The notes beneath the pieces are model-generated. The model was not told where the DNA came from. It saw only the letters and a program-made list of their open reading frames with translations, and did not search any database. A stretch of DNA of 64,000 bases, taken from the NCBI GenBank assembly GCA_008477525.1, contig SPDT01000010.1:558001-622000 (forward strand), in the 5' to 3' direction. The position numbers were made by a program, and so were the translations under genes. Origin of the DNA: Hypomyces perniciosus. Its lineage: Eukaryota > Ascomycota > Sordariomycetes > Hypocreales > Hypocreaceae. Below, piece by piece: positions 11,275-22,236 of the stretch (positions are counted from its first letter, which is position 1; every line of letters begins with the position of its first letter).

Positions 11275-13917
11275 CCGTTGGGGAAGCAAAACGGCACTTG
11301 GGAAATGACATGAAGCAAGTATCCTTTAATGTTTTCATGTTGTACAAACGACGCCCCTGAGACATATACACGATGCACAAGACGACAATAGTCTAATAAT
11401 ACTTCGTAGTAATACAAGCAACAAGATGCTGACCACAAATTGCTTCAAAGAAGGAAGCTGTCCAGACGAAACAAAGGTGCCCGCCCATCTTCATCCCGGC
11501 CCATAAGCTGTAACTTCCATCGTCCCGTACCGTTTGCGAGGGATCCTTGTAGTACTAAATAGTCTTCTTGGCTTTTCTACGGAGTACTGAAGCCGAGTAC
11601 TATATACTACATTCTTACCTTACGAGAGTACTAAGTAGAAGCTGTAAGTATTACGAAGTAATAATACGACACGCCCCCCCCATATGCGAGTACGACGTTG
11701 AATCATGTCAGCTCTCTCATGCGCCCTTGCGCCGTCTCGGGAATCTGGAACATGGTTTGTGTGTGAGTTGGAGTGACAGAGAGAGTGTGTCGCGTGAGCA
11801 CTGCAGCTTCACAAGTCTTTTTCATATTCCTTTTTGCTCTCCATACTAATCATGTCATGTCATGATCATGATCATGATCCATCTATTTCATTCTCGCGTT
11901 TTACACAATGCGCCATTGGTCCCCTATTCCATTCCTCTTCCTCCCGCCTGACACATTGCAAGCTTCATCTTCGCTAGCCCTCCGTCTTAGTCCCTCCACA
12001 TCCAACAAGGCTCCAACAAAATTTCCATGGGTCATCCATGGGATGCATTCCGATATCCCCCGATTCCCAGCAAGGGTGTTCCTGCACGCCACGCGGCGGC
12101 AGCCCAACCCAACCCAACGGACGGCATAATAGCGGGAGGAGAGGAGAGCTCCTCGTAAGAAGACCCGACCTGAGCAAGTCACGTTTGTATCATTTTTTTG
12201 TTTTGACTTTTCCACCAGTTAAAGTAAGTAATCGATCAATCACACAATGCGAACAAATGCCGTCGTACTCGTAACAAGGGCGTACGGAGTACGGAGTACA
12301 TGCACAAACTACCGGGGATTTGTCCAAGACACCTTGGGCTGGCTGGCTGGCTATTACTTGCTCCCTCTCTAGACGTCCCCGATGTTGTGTTCCAATACTC
12401 CGTACTACTCCGTACTTACATACACATCCTGTCCGTCACCTCTTCACTCATGGTTCCCCCTTGATATCCATACAAGTTGCGCTTCTCCAACACTTCCCCA
12501 ACTTGGCATCTACCATTCAGGCTCCCATAGACTCTTTTTTTTTTTCCTTTCGGGCTTTTTTTTTTTACCTTACACGGAGACGCCGAACCAGGTAATATCA
12601 ACGGAGCCCTGCTTATGGAGTAAGAAGCTCCATTATTCATGAAATTATTTTTTTCTTTCCCTCCCTTCCAAAGGCTTTTTTCGCTTCCTTCTCGAAGACC
12701 CGCAGTAATAGCTCCCGCACGTCTCCATCAGCTTGCAGCAACGAACCTCAAAGCGCCGCCAAGACGACTAAGCAACATTACCTACTCCGTACTCCGCATG
12801 GCTTCCGGAAAACGTCCTTCTCTCAGCGCACACACACACGCACGGCGTTCCGGTTCATGGGTGTCGTTTAATTCCAATCGTCCAGGCGACAGGCGGCTCT
12901 CCGTTTTGTCCTCCGATGTACGGAGCAAGCTCGGCATCATGAAGCCGTTTGTATGTACAGTAAGATTAATAGTAACTTGTCTGAACTACCCAAATCACAA
13001 CACCAAGAACATATCCAGGTCGGTACCATTACTGGTATTACTATCTACTATGGAAGCGTCAACATGATGATCACATGTTCCAATACCTCATCGCTCAAAC
13101 CCGGGCCTCAAGCCATCTTCACTGACGCCATCCTCTCGCCATCCAATCCTATCTCTCGTCCTCCGATCGGCAGTCCTCCAACTCGGGAGACTTCGGCGGC
13201 GTCCGGCATCCCTTTCCCCACAATCCACTAACACCCTCTCGGCTCGCTTACTCAGCTCTCCCTCCCCTTGCTACCCTATTCTTTCCGGCATCGGCATCGC
13301 CAACTTCAACACCACTACTCCGTAGGTACTGACTGATACTACTAATCCCAAGAATCACAAGATAGACGAGGCCTTGGTAGCTAGCCTCGGGTCGGTGGAC
13401 ACGACCTTGCTCCCCCGCTCTCGACGAGCTTATCTCGGAGCTGTCAAAGACAAAATGGTGTGGGAGAACGGAACGCCAATACATCCATCTACTACTCCTT
13501 ATCTGCATCTAATCATCCCAACCTTAATTGATCCAAATAAGGCCAAGAGAGATCCATGTCCAGGACGGGATGAACTCCTTCGTACCAGGTACTTCCTCGA
13601 GATACTCCATTTAAGCTCCATAGTCATGATGAATACGGCTAGCTATAATCCAACCGAGTCCCAGCTGCATGAAGGGAGCTTGACACACAGTCTAGTAGTA
13701 GAATCATATGCAAATAGTACAGATATCAGGATGAATCTGTTCTTGGAATCATCTGCATTGTAAAACCCCCAATTGTAATCCTATGACCACCCACCCCGCG
13801 TATTAATACATATATAAAATTCGTGATTCATGAGCTCCCGTGCCCTAGAACAAACCAAGTAAACTTTTAGCTATATCATATTAATGCTCTATCCGTCTCG
13901 CCCATCTCCAACGCCCA

Positions 13918-16900
13918 TTAATGGGCTCGCCTCGAGTCATCCTTCATGGCCGCCAACACCTTGTTGTGGCTTGCCTTATTGATTCTGGCCAGCGCCTTGT
14001 CATCCAGTAGACCCCACCATCGCTTAAGCCCCTGTGCATACTGGACCTCCTCGTCTACAACCTCCACAGGAGGGCCTTTGATCTGAGGCAGCATCTCCTC
14101 GTCGCCCTTCTCGAAAACCGCCCAGGCGGAGGCGTCTCCGGCTCGGACACCAAAGCCCCTGCCCTGCATTGACACCACCTGGACGCGACGCAGGAGCACA
14201 ACATCTCCAGCATGCACAATGGGAAGAGATGTCTGGTGAGGCCGGAAGATATGTGCCACACTGACGTTTGCTGGAGCTACTGAGGGATCCGTTAGGGTAA
14301 GCTCGAGCATGTAGTCTCGAGGACCATGCTTGGGTCTATGTGGTTGAGCCGGAGTAGTGGTAACAACGGCCAAGATATCGGCCGTTTTAGTCAACCAGTT
14401 GCGTAAAGATTTAAGAGGTAGGTAATCCGGCAGGCTTGTTCGCAGGCTCCTCAAAAGCTGGAGTTTCAATACCGAAACATTACCTTCCTCTGGTACAGAG
14501 CTACTAATCGATGGCGATGCGAGGGCTGGTGACATCAAAGCCGGTGATACGAGAGCCTCTCCCGATACCGCCGTCTCAGGTGTGTGACTTCGGTGAGAGC
14601 CCCGGGACGCAGTCCGAATTACCCCCGAGATATCCTGCTGTCGTGTGCTTCTTGGACTGAGTGCCGCTAGCTGTAAGCTTGGGTCAAGCTGACTGCCTCT
14701 GCGACGAGCAACTCGCAATGTCACTGGCGGGCTAGCTGTTTTTGGAGAATTGGCTTGTGATCGCGTTGGAGATCGTAATGGAGAACTTCGTGCCAGCAGA
14801 ACGCTACGATCAGGCGAACCATTTTTTCTGCGCGTTACACGGATGGTAGTTGACGGGCTGTCCTCCTTCACTGGCGACACGGATCTTGGTGATCCAGATG
14901 CCCTTGCTAACGCGATGCTTGCATCCAGTTGTTGATCAGCCCTGGCACGCATGGCACGCAACGTTGTAGGTGGAGTGATATCCCCCACAAGACAATGCTG
15001 CAGTCTTGTCGGAGAAGTTCTTGCCAACAAGACGCTTGGATCTGTTGACAACTCGTCAATGCTATCAATTGACATGCGATGAGAACGGCAATGGCTTCGA
15101 AGAGATTGTACTGTTATTGTCATCTCGGGTTTTTGCCTTCCTTCTCTCTGAGGTGTCTGATCTTGCCTGCTGTCTGTTGACTCGTGTTGGAAGGATGAAG
15201 AAGCAGCACTCGCACGACGCACATCCACCACCGCCTTTTGAGGGCTAGATGAGTGCTGCTCTAGCTCCATCATCAGTTGCTGCTCAGCTGCTAAATCATC
15301 TTCGACTTCCTGACTCAGCTCGAGTTCTGGTTGCACAGGATTGGCCATATCGTCCTGCTGAGTGTCTCCCGGAGTTGGGAGTTGATGGGCACTTTCATTT
15401 TCATCATCGGTCATGTTTGGTTCTGCTGAAGGAACCAACTGAACTTGCCCTGGTTGAGTATCAGGGGGGGATGTTGGTGCAACCACGCCAGGTGCTTCCG
15501 TTTCCTTCGGTAGGATACCTCCACTATCCTGGTCTGGCTGGCTACCTTTCCCTGCCGCGGGGATCTCTCGCTCGTCTGCTCGATCCGGCAGAGTATCTTG
15601 CATCTCAACATCCTGATGCGCCGTGGGATCTTCGTCCATTTTCTCCACGTTGGTTTCTGCCGCCTCCTCGAAGGCAGTCTCTTCTGCATGTGAATTATGT
15701 GACTCAACGGGATTTTCGGAATGGTTCTCAGGGTGTTCTTTTGCTGATATCTCCACACCAGTCATCTCCACTGGCAAGTTGCTCGTGTTTAGTGACGAAG
15801 ATTCAGTAACCGGATCCACAGCATCCACTGCTTCAGGTGAGTTGGCATTCCGCTCTCCGTGGGGTGTAGCTGCCTCTTTATCATGCGGTGAAGCAAACAG
15901 TTTGTCAATGTTGGCGGCATCTGATGGACCCGACTCAGAAGCATCGTGTACAAGCATGTTTAATCCATTGCTGTCCAAAGCTTCGGCATGCTCCTCAGTT
16001 TCCGCGGGCGCTTCATAGACTGGGGGTTCTAATTCAAGCTCAAGCTCCTTTCTGGCATGCACCTCCTCATCATTGCGCGTCAAATATTCGCTCTCGCTAA
16101 GTTTCGCACTTGTTTCTTTATTGGCCTGCACGGGAATTTGATGGGCCTCATTGACTGAATCCAGGTCCATGCGGTCAATCTCTGCTCCAGCGCCATTCGT
16201 CAAAACATCTTCTCCCGCAGGCTCGATGGGAACTTCATCGTCGCATCCATCCAGTTGGCTCAGTCCTCTAGGTCGATCTGACGATGAGCTGACTCGTGCT
16301 TTAAACGTAGCCACATCCCTAACCTCATTTTCGGCTTCGGCCTCGCTTTCCGATTCGTCACTTGTCTCATTGTCACTTGTCTCATCGTCGCTTGTCTCAT
16401 TGTCTTCGTATTCATCACGATTGACAACCTCTTGACCGACAACCTCCTGGCCGCCATCCTGACCTATGTTACCGGGCTGCGCATTATCATCCTCGTCTTC
16501 TGAATCCGATAATAGACTAATGAAAATTGGTTCCTTGGGAGGTTGTGGAGCGGGCCTAGGAAGATGTGGAATGGGCCAAGGAAAGTGTAGAGTGGGCCTA
16601 GGAGGCAACCCTCCCTCCTCCCGCTCTCCCTCCTCCCGCTCTCCCTCCTCCTGCTCTCCCTCAGACTCATCGTCTTCGTTATCCTCAGCCAACTCATGTT
16701 GAGCATACGGATTATAGTCATACTCCCCATCGTACTCTTCTTCAGAGCCGTAATCTGGTATTTGGGAATCGTAATGACTGTCTTCCTCAGACTCGTCGTC
16801 TGTCGAGTCGTCATCCTCATCCTCATCGATTGATATTCCTCTATCCTCGACAGCTTTGTCCTGATCATATCCATACTCGCCCTCCTCGACTTGACTTTCG

Positions 16901-18414
16901 GAGGAGGAGGAGGAGGAAGAGGATACCGACCTGATTTCGTCCTGCTCTTGTGCACGATAATGCACCCTGTCAACGTTGCCATGAGACACATCCTCTTCTT
17001 CATCGCTTCCAGTACCGGGCCGCCTGATGGGGGATGGATTATCTGTCTCTGGTGCTGGGTGTTCAGCAAAACCATGCGTAGATGTTGTAGTATATGCTAT
17101 CGTCGAAGTTTCAGTCGCCCAGTGTAAGCTCTGATGTGGCTGCGTCTCATGGAATTCGTTTTGGTGTGGCTGAATTGTGGTTGGCATCATAGAGTAATCC
17201 GTATGCTGATCGACAGCATTCACACTCTGGAACTGAAGCCTCGGGTCGATATCTATTGGCAACTCAAAGCTCAACTCTTGATTTGCATGCACAGGTGTCT
17301 CATCAAGTTGAATTGCTCCCAATTCGTGCCGTGAAAATCGCCCATTGCTTATCTCATGATCAAATGTGAGAGTGGGTGGCTCTTGAAATTCACTGCTCAG
17401 ATCCATATGTTTCCATCCTGGTGTTGGAGACGACTGTAGTAGCATCCCTACTGATCGAGACTCAGCGGCTACCTGAACTCCTCTAGTTGGGCTGAAGTCC
17501 AGTTCCTTAGTCTGGCATCCTTGGTCTACCATAGTTGGTCGTGATGGTGTAACCATGGATTGTTCCACAGCCTCCTCAACCTCTTCTGTATTGACAGGCT
17601 CGTCGTCATCGTTGGGTTCGCTGTCTTGATCGGGCGGTTGCTCCACTTCCGGGCTGGGGGATCGGCTGCTGTATTTCCAAAGGGTAGCATTCATACTAAA
17701 GCGAGATTTTCTTCTCTTCTTGCTCTTGTGCACCTCGTCTTCGTTGAATATATCAAATCCACCTTCAAAGAGGGAACCGTAGGACACTCTGGCCCGTTTG
17801 AGGAATGCTGGAGAAGCATACTCGCCCGGTTCTAGAGTCGACGATGCCAGTCTTTTCGAGGGGAATGCCGAAAGGGGAGTTCGTGGTAGTGGTGTTGCAA
17901 AGTTTGTTTGCTCCGGCTCAACTCTCGGTGACATGCTCATATCCCGCGCAGGCTCTGGAGAATATCGTGCGTCTTCTGCTGGAGAATCGATGTCGATGAT
18001 TTCCGGTTCTTGGGATTCCGCTCTCCGAATGCTCAGCAGCAGGCGATTCGTAAATGTAACTTGCCAGCCCAACGGGGTGCCTGGGAGCTTCATCTGCGCC
18101 TGATTCTTCTCCCACTCCGCGCCGTCCAGACTGAGACGAACCTCATCGCCACCGCCGACACCAGAATCCGCAAGGGCCCTGCCGGCAGCGCCATGGAACT
18201 CGACTCTCAGTTGTCCTTTTTCGCGCCGTAGTCGAACATCGTGCTCGGCCAGGATAAAGGCGATCGACTTTGTCACAATGCTGTATGGCCATGTGATGGT
18301 AATAACACCGTCGACAACTCGGGAATTGGTGTCTGGTATTTCTGGATGGAGCTGAGCGATGGGGGTGACTTCGCTGCTACGCAGCACGCCCAGTTGGGTC
18401 TGACGATCTGCCAT
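13918..18414 (-). CDS. Large acidic protein with C-terminal Telo_bind (POT1/Cdc13-type OB fold) domain
   Basis: A single-exon gene of 1498 residues. The last roughly 170 residues (genomic 13918-14420) look like the single-stranded telomeric DNA-binding OB fold: LTKTADILAVVTTTP, then RDYMLELTLTDPSVAPANVSVAHIF, HAGDVVLLRRVQVVSMQGRGFGVRAG and a basic tail. The N-terminal 140 residues are also ordered (VITITWPYSIVTKSIAFILAEHD, WQVTFTNRLLLSIRRAE). Between them is a very long acidic, serine-rich, low-complexity region with tandem REEGE and ETSDNETSDDE repeats (DNA 16355-16403 and 16610-16660). It should be nuclear. Telomere binding is inferred from the fold; it is more than twice the usual length of fungal Pot1 and is probably a separate family. 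The ATG context (ATGGCAG) is good. Confidence 0.75.
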   Translation of the reverse strand: MADRQTQLGVLRSSEVTPIAQLHPEIPDTNSRVVDGVITITWPYSIVTKSIAFILAEHDVRLRREKGQLRVEFHGAAGRALADSGVGGGDEVRLSLDGAEWEKNQAQMKLPGTPLGWQVTFTNRLLLSIRRAESQEPEIIDIDSPAEDARYSPEPARDMSMSPRVEPEQTNFATPLPRTPLSAFPSKRLASSTLEPGEYASPAFLKRARVSYGSLFEGGFDIFNEDEVHKSKKRRKSRFSMNATLWKYSSRSPSPEVEQPPDQDSEPNDDDEPVNTEEVEEAVEQSMVTPSRPTMVDQGCQTKELDFSPTRGVQVAAESRSVGMLLQSSPTPGWKHMDLSSEFQEPPTLTFDHEISNGRFSRHELGAIQLDETPVHANQELSFELPIDIDPRLQFQSVNAVDQHTDYSMMPTTIQPHQNEFHETQPHQSLHWATETSTIAYTTTSTHGFAEHPAPETDNPSPIRRPGTGSDEEEDVSHGNVDRVHYRAQEQDEIRSVSSSSSSSSESQVEEGEYGYDQDKAVEDRGISIDEDEDDDSTDDESEEDSHYDSQIPDYGSEEEYDGEYDYNPYAQHELAEDNEDDESEGEQEEGEREEGEREEGGLPPRPTLHFPWPIPHLPRPAPQPPKEPIFISLLSDSEDEDDNAQPGNIGQDGGQEVVGQEVVNRDEYEDNETSDDETSDNETSDESESEAEAENEVRDVATFKARVSSSSDRPRGLSQLDGCDDEVPIEPAGEDVLTNGAGAEIDRMDLDSVNEAHQIPVQANKETSAKLSESEYLTRNDEEVHARKELELELEPPVYEAPAETEEHAEALDSNGLNMLVHDASESGPSDAANIDKLFASPHDKEAATPHGERNANSPEAVDAVDPVTESSSLNTSNLPVEMTGVEISAKEHPENHSENPVESHNSHAEETAFEEAAETNVEKMDEDPTAHQDVEMQDTLPDRADEREIPAAGKGSQPDQDSGGILPKETEAPGVVAPTSPPDTQPGQVQLVPSAEPNMTDDENESAHQLPTPGDTQQDDMANPVQPELELSQEVEDDLAAEQQLMMELEQHSSSPQKAVVDVRRASAASSSFQHESTDSRQDQTPQREGRQKPEMTITVQSLRSHCRSHRMSIDSIDELSTDPSVLLARTSPTRLQHCLVGDITPPTTLRAMRARADQQLDASIALARASGSPRSVSPVKEDSPSTTIRVTRRKNGSPDRSVLLARSSPLRSPTRSQANSPKTASPPVTLRVARRRGSQLDPSLQLAALSPRSTRQQDISGVIRTASRGSHRSHTPETAVSGEALVSPALMSPALASPSISSSVPEEGNVSVLKLQLLRSLRTSLPDYLPLKSLRNWLTKTADILAVVTTTPAQPHRPKHGPRDYMLELTLTDPSVAPANVSVAHIFRPHQTSLPIVHAGDVVLLRRVQVVSMQGRGFGVRAGDASAWAVFEKGDEEMLPQIKGPPVEVVDEEVQYAQGLKRWWGLLDDKALARINKASHNKVLAAMKDDSRRAH

Positions 18415-19267
18415 ATTTCGACAGAGCTATTAGTCGCGGGCGCGCCCTTCGTTTAGCGGATGTGGCGCGCCTGAAATTCGAGGGAGGGTCGCAAATGGCT
18501 CATAATAAAGGCGCGACTCAGATGGCGATTATCGATGGGACAGTTCGTCGTCGCGTGATTATAATTTCGGCGTTGCGATGTTTGCTGCATCTGTGTCTCC
18601 TCATTGCTGGCAGCAGGTGTGTTGTACATGCATCAATGAGTTGGCAGGCCTGGCAGGGGGGAGCTTTCTGAACTGTAGGTTGTAAATGGAAGGCGGTGTG
18701 CAGCTACAGGCCTAAGCGGGTAACAAAAGAAAAAAAGCAGGCGGTAATAACTCTCATGTTCTTTACTCTCCTAAAACGATGCAAGGTCTTTTTGCTATGA
18801 AATTTTATGAAAGTAAAGTGATTAAGCTAAATTGATTATATCGATCTTTCTGAAAGCTTTTTGGGAGAGTCTTGAGAGCTAGTTTTTGTGGGCATCCCTT
18901 TTGCGATCCGCATTTTACTGTCCGTACGGAGTAGCACTCCCTAGATACAGCATTAAAGAACACAGGGGTGTATCTCTAGTCCGCATTTTCTGCCACCCAG
19001 TTAAAAAAAAAAAAAAAAAAAAGTTCCAAAGCCTTCACAGATTCCTGAACGGTGAATATTCGGCTAGAGTTCTGCCACTTCTGACATCATCCGAACTCGG
19101 CATGTGCTCATGCAGATAGGATGAAGATTATAGTAGTACTTCGTAGGTACGAAGTACTCCGAACAGATACATACCTTATTATAATAACTAGCTCCTCCAT
19201 TCTGCGCCACGCATTCCCAATAAGTTTGCTGTTGGTGCGAGTACGAGGAAGTGCATTTATAGCAATT
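18415..19267. other. Divergent promoter region between the Telo_bind gene and the flavin monooxygenase
   Basis: It serves both 5' ends. It holds an A run at about 19003-19022, TACGGAGTA at 18925, and a close inverted pair TACTTCGTA (19137-19145) and TACGAAGTA (19148-19156) about 110 bp upstream of the chosen monooxygenase start. Confidence 0.65.
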
Positions 19268-20698
19268 ATGGGTTCCGTTTGGTCTCGTCCCAGTGCCGGC
19301 ATTAGCCCCTCATTATCGCCAAAGCATTTCTATGTCAGGAAAGTCGCTATCGTCGGAGCTGGGCCATGCGGTCTTGCTGCCGCCAAATACCTCAGGGCAC
19401 AGGGGGCATTCGATTCTATTGTGATATTTGAGCAACAAGATGAGGTCGGTGGTGTCTGGAATTACAGCGGTCTTGCCCCAAGGGAGTGTCCCGTCCCTCA
19501 GCAAGATCCATTCTACGGACCCGAACCGCCGATCTGGCCGGAGGGTGCTCCAACACCAATCTTTCCCTCTCCCATGTACGAAAGACTTCACGCAAATATT
19601 CCGGGCTCTCTAATGGCCTTCTCCGACCAGGAATTCCCTAAGGATTCGTGGGTCTTCCCGAAGCGTGAAACCATTCAGCAATATCTGGTTCAATACGCCG
19701 AGGATGTCAGGAGTTTTATCAAATTCCGCTATCAAGTGAAGCAGATTACTTTACATACTGAATATGGGAGGGATAAATGGAACGTGGAAGCAGCCTCCAC
19801 GGTAAATGACGACATCCTCCGCAATACGTTCGATGCCGTGGTTGTGGCTAACGGGCACTACTCTGTGCCCTATATCCCTGCTATGAAGAACATGGAGCGA
19901 TTCCACGAAGCCCATCCTTCCATAATTACACACTCCAAGCAATACCGCAAATCAGTCCCTTTCAAGGACAAGAAGGTGGTCGTTGTAGGAAACGGCCCGT
20001 CGGGTCTCGATATCGCTCTTCAGATCAACGAGGTGTCTGGACAAACCCTTCTCTCAGTGAGACACGCTACGCCTCCTGACAAATTGGCACATATTGGGTG
20101 TGAAGAGGTCGCTGAAATCGAGGAATTCTTGGTGGACCAGCGAGGCATCCGGTTCAAGGACGGAAGAGTGGAATCCGACATAGATCATGTGGTTTTCTGC
20201 ACTGGATTCTTCTTCGGCTATCCATTCCTCCCCGATCTGCAACACAAGTTCATCACCACTGGACGTGGGGTCCACGGTCTATACAAACATCTATTTTGGA
20301 TTAAGCATCCAACTCTCGTATTCCCGTGCCTCAATATGAAGTCCGTTCCGTGGCCCCTGGGAGAGGCGCAAGCGGCGGTTTTCTCGGCAGTATGGTCCAA
20401 CAACCTCGAACTGCCTCCCGTGGAAGAGATGGAGAAATGGAGTAAAGAGCTGGAAGAGAGTCAGGGCGAGTCACTACATGTGTTTCCAACGCAGGCGGAT
20501 GGACACTATATCAACGAATTTCATGATTGGGTGACGAAGGCATCTCATCTTGGCAAGGAACCCCCGCGATGGGATGGTAAACTGTTTTGGCTTAGGCGCA
20601 TATTCGCCGAGGCCAAGGTACGATTTGAAGAACAAGGCTGCAAGGCCACGACTTTGGAAGAGTTGGGGTTCATCTACGATCCTGAGAACGAGGAATAA
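19268..20698 (+). CDS. Flavin-containing monooxygenase (FMO-like)
   Basis: Single-exon frame of 476 residues. The FAD-binding GAGPCG lies at residues 30-35 within VRKVAIVGAGPCGLAAAKYL, followed by the EVGGVWNY motif. A second nucleotide motif, VVVVGNGPSGLDIA, fits NADPH binding. The FMO signature FxGxxxHxxxY is degenerate: the region HPSIITHSKQY keeps the H and Y but has H and S at the F and G positions. Family members oxygenate soft nucleophiles (N, S) using NADPH and O2; the substrate here is unknown. I chose the ATG at 19268 because the frame upstream of it (to 19121) runs through the intergenic TACTTCGTA/TACGAAGTA repeats and has no FMO similarity. The gene is convergent with the uL4 gene. 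Confidence 0.88.
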   Translation: MGSVWSRPSAGISPSLSPKHFYVRKVAIVGAGPCGLAAAKYLRAQGAFDSIVIFEQQDEVGGVWNYSGLAPRECPVPQQDPFYGPEPPIWPEGAPTPIFPSPMYERLHANIPGSLMAFSDQEFPKDSWVFPKRETIQQYLVQYAEDVRSFIKFRYQVKQITLHTEYGRDKWNVEAASTVNDDILRNTFDAVVVANGHYSVPYIPAMKNMERFHEAHPSIITHSKQYRKSVPFKDKKVVVVGNGPSGLDIALQINEVSGQTLLSVRHATPPDKLAHIGCEEVAEIEEFLVDQRGIRFKDGRVESDIDHVVFCTGFFFGYPFLPDLQHKFITTGRGVHGLYKHLFWIKHPTLVFPCLNMKSVPWPLGEAQAAVFSAVWSNNLELPPVEEMEKWSKELEESQGESLHVFPTQADGHYINEFHDWVTKASHLGKEPPRWDGKLFWLRRIFAEAKVRFEEQGCKATTLEELGFIYDPENEE

Positions 20699-20975
20699 CA
20701 GACCTCGCTCAACGCCTGTTTGGAAACGTCAAGGAGTTGGTTGGTTAGACTTTGCAACAATACTCTAGACTCAGACATATAGCGATTAGATGATGTGGTC
20801 ACAAAGTGGATGGGCCAAAGAATCACATAGTAGAAACAATTCGTAACAGTTGAATCTCTTTTTTTTTCATTCAGGAGCTCAACCTTCCAGAAGCCATTAC
20901 GCCTCGATATGAAACCATGAAATGCCCTCCACCTAAAACCAATTGACGTACTGCACACCCAGCAAGTCACCCCAT

Positions 20976-22236
20976 TTACTCCTGCTTCTTCTGAGACTCC
21001 TGAGCGAAAACCTTCGCATAGGGGTTCAGACGCAGCAGAACCTGCTTGTTTCGCAGGGGGTTCTTCTTCTGCACAGCCGATCGTCGGGTCACAGCCTCGC
21101 CCTTGGGAGCGTTGAGGGAGCTCTGGATTTCGGTGCTGTTGATCAGACGGGTAAGGTCGGCCTGAGAGACGACGTTGGAAGGCAGGAGGAAGTCCCGCTT
21201 GTGAGCAGAAGGCTCGGTGGTGGAGCCGTAGATCTCATCAAGAGCCTTGAAGGCAGCCGAGGTCCAGACGATGAATCGGCCAAGGTGACCACCAGGGGCC
21301 AGCTGAAGCAGGTTCAGGGCGGAGACGGGGGAGGTCTCAACACCAGGGATGTTGCGGAAGCCCTTGATAAGCTCCTTACCATCGACCTCGGCGTTGTAGA
21401 CGACCAGAGGACCACGGCGCTGGCGGTGGCGACGGCCACGGATCTTGCCCTTGCCAGCACGGAGCTTCTTGGAGCCCTTGACCTTCTCAATATCGGCACC
21501 AGCACCGACGGCCTTCAGGAGGGCGAGAGAAGCAGAAGTTCGGGCAACGGAGCTACCCTCGAACAGAGCGGAGTCGACGACCAGAGGAACCTCAGGGACG
21601 GTCATGACCTGGTGACCACGAGCCAACAGAAGAGGGGCAGAGGCAGAGGCAGCCAGAGCAGAGCAGGTAGCATAACGCCTAAGAAATTTCACGTTAGTTT
21701 CACTGAGCTACAAATGCGCCTAGGAAAGTAATGACTGACTTCTGGCCCTGGTTGACCTTGATGTGCCACTTGCGCCAGATCTTGGTAGGGGCGAACATGC
21801 GACCGGAACGGCACATGTTACCGAAGGCGGCCTGACCAGCACGGTGGGTACCGCTACCAGAGACACGGGGGATACGGGCAACAGCACGACCTGATCATTG
21901 TCAGCCTTCCACTCATGGCAGTTTGAGCACCGATATCCAAGGCTGCACTGGAATCCAGAACGTGCGTTGCATAACAACCCTTCATCCACGCATCCCAGTG
22001 TCCCCCTCGGATATCGGCCATTTCAACTCACCAGTTCCCCAAGACTCGGCAGAGGTCTGGTGACCGGCCTTCTCGCTCACGGCATAGGGCTGGCGCTTGT
22101 TCTTGGCCATGCCAGTGTGCACCTGCTTGACAATGTCGGGTCGGATAGGGCTGGCGAAGACGGCGGGAATGGTGTGGGTAGCCCCCGTGGGAGCACCATC
22201 TTTGCCGATGATAGAGACGGTAGGTCGCGAAGCCAT
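20976..22236 (-). CDS. RPL4: 60S ribosomal protein L4 (uL4)
   Basis: Exons 22236-22032, 21890-21740 and 21678-20976 give 352 residues, normal for fungal uL4. Diagnostic stretches are [36 protein letters not shown] (the loop that lines the exit tunnel), [35 protein letters not shown] and [19 protein letters not shown]. It is a structural protein of the large subunit. A further intron appears to lie in the 5' leader. The splice phases agree (GTG|gtgagt, AA|gtcagt; the second donor is GTCAGT). Confidence 0.97.

Larger units (their letters stand above)
9805..13917. other. Gene-poor 4.1-kb intergenic stretch rich in simple repeats
   Basis: This is the malic-enzyme promoter side plus the 3' side of the Telo_bind gene. 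It contains (GGCGA)n at about 10044-10063, a GA run at 10131-10148, (GTACCA)5 at 10561-10594, a 31-T run at 11244-11274, alternating CATGAT words at 11850-11880 and further T-rich runs at 12535-12566. There are eleven exact TACGGAGTA/TACTCCGTA copies between 10376 and 13324, plus TACTTCGTA at 11400 and TACGAAGTA at 11652. Frames of 90-140 codons at 12639-13231 and 13374-13763 have no recognisable domain and run across these repeats, so I do not call genes. Confidence 0.7.

Noticed and set aside
12639..13231. Overlapping plus-strand frames of 142 and 92 codons
   Set aside because: Low-complexity Ser/Pro/Arg translations crossing TACTCCGTA at 12783; no domain and no supporting splice structure.
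19121..19267. N-terminal extension of the flavin monooxygenase to an upstream ATG
   Set aside because: The extra 49 residues translate the intergenic TACTTCGTA/TACGAAGTA repeats and precede the normal FMO N-terminus.
20943..21731. Plus-strand frame of 262 codons
   Set aside because: Antisense shadow of the uL4 exon 3; the repetitive leucine/glycine-rich translation matches no family.
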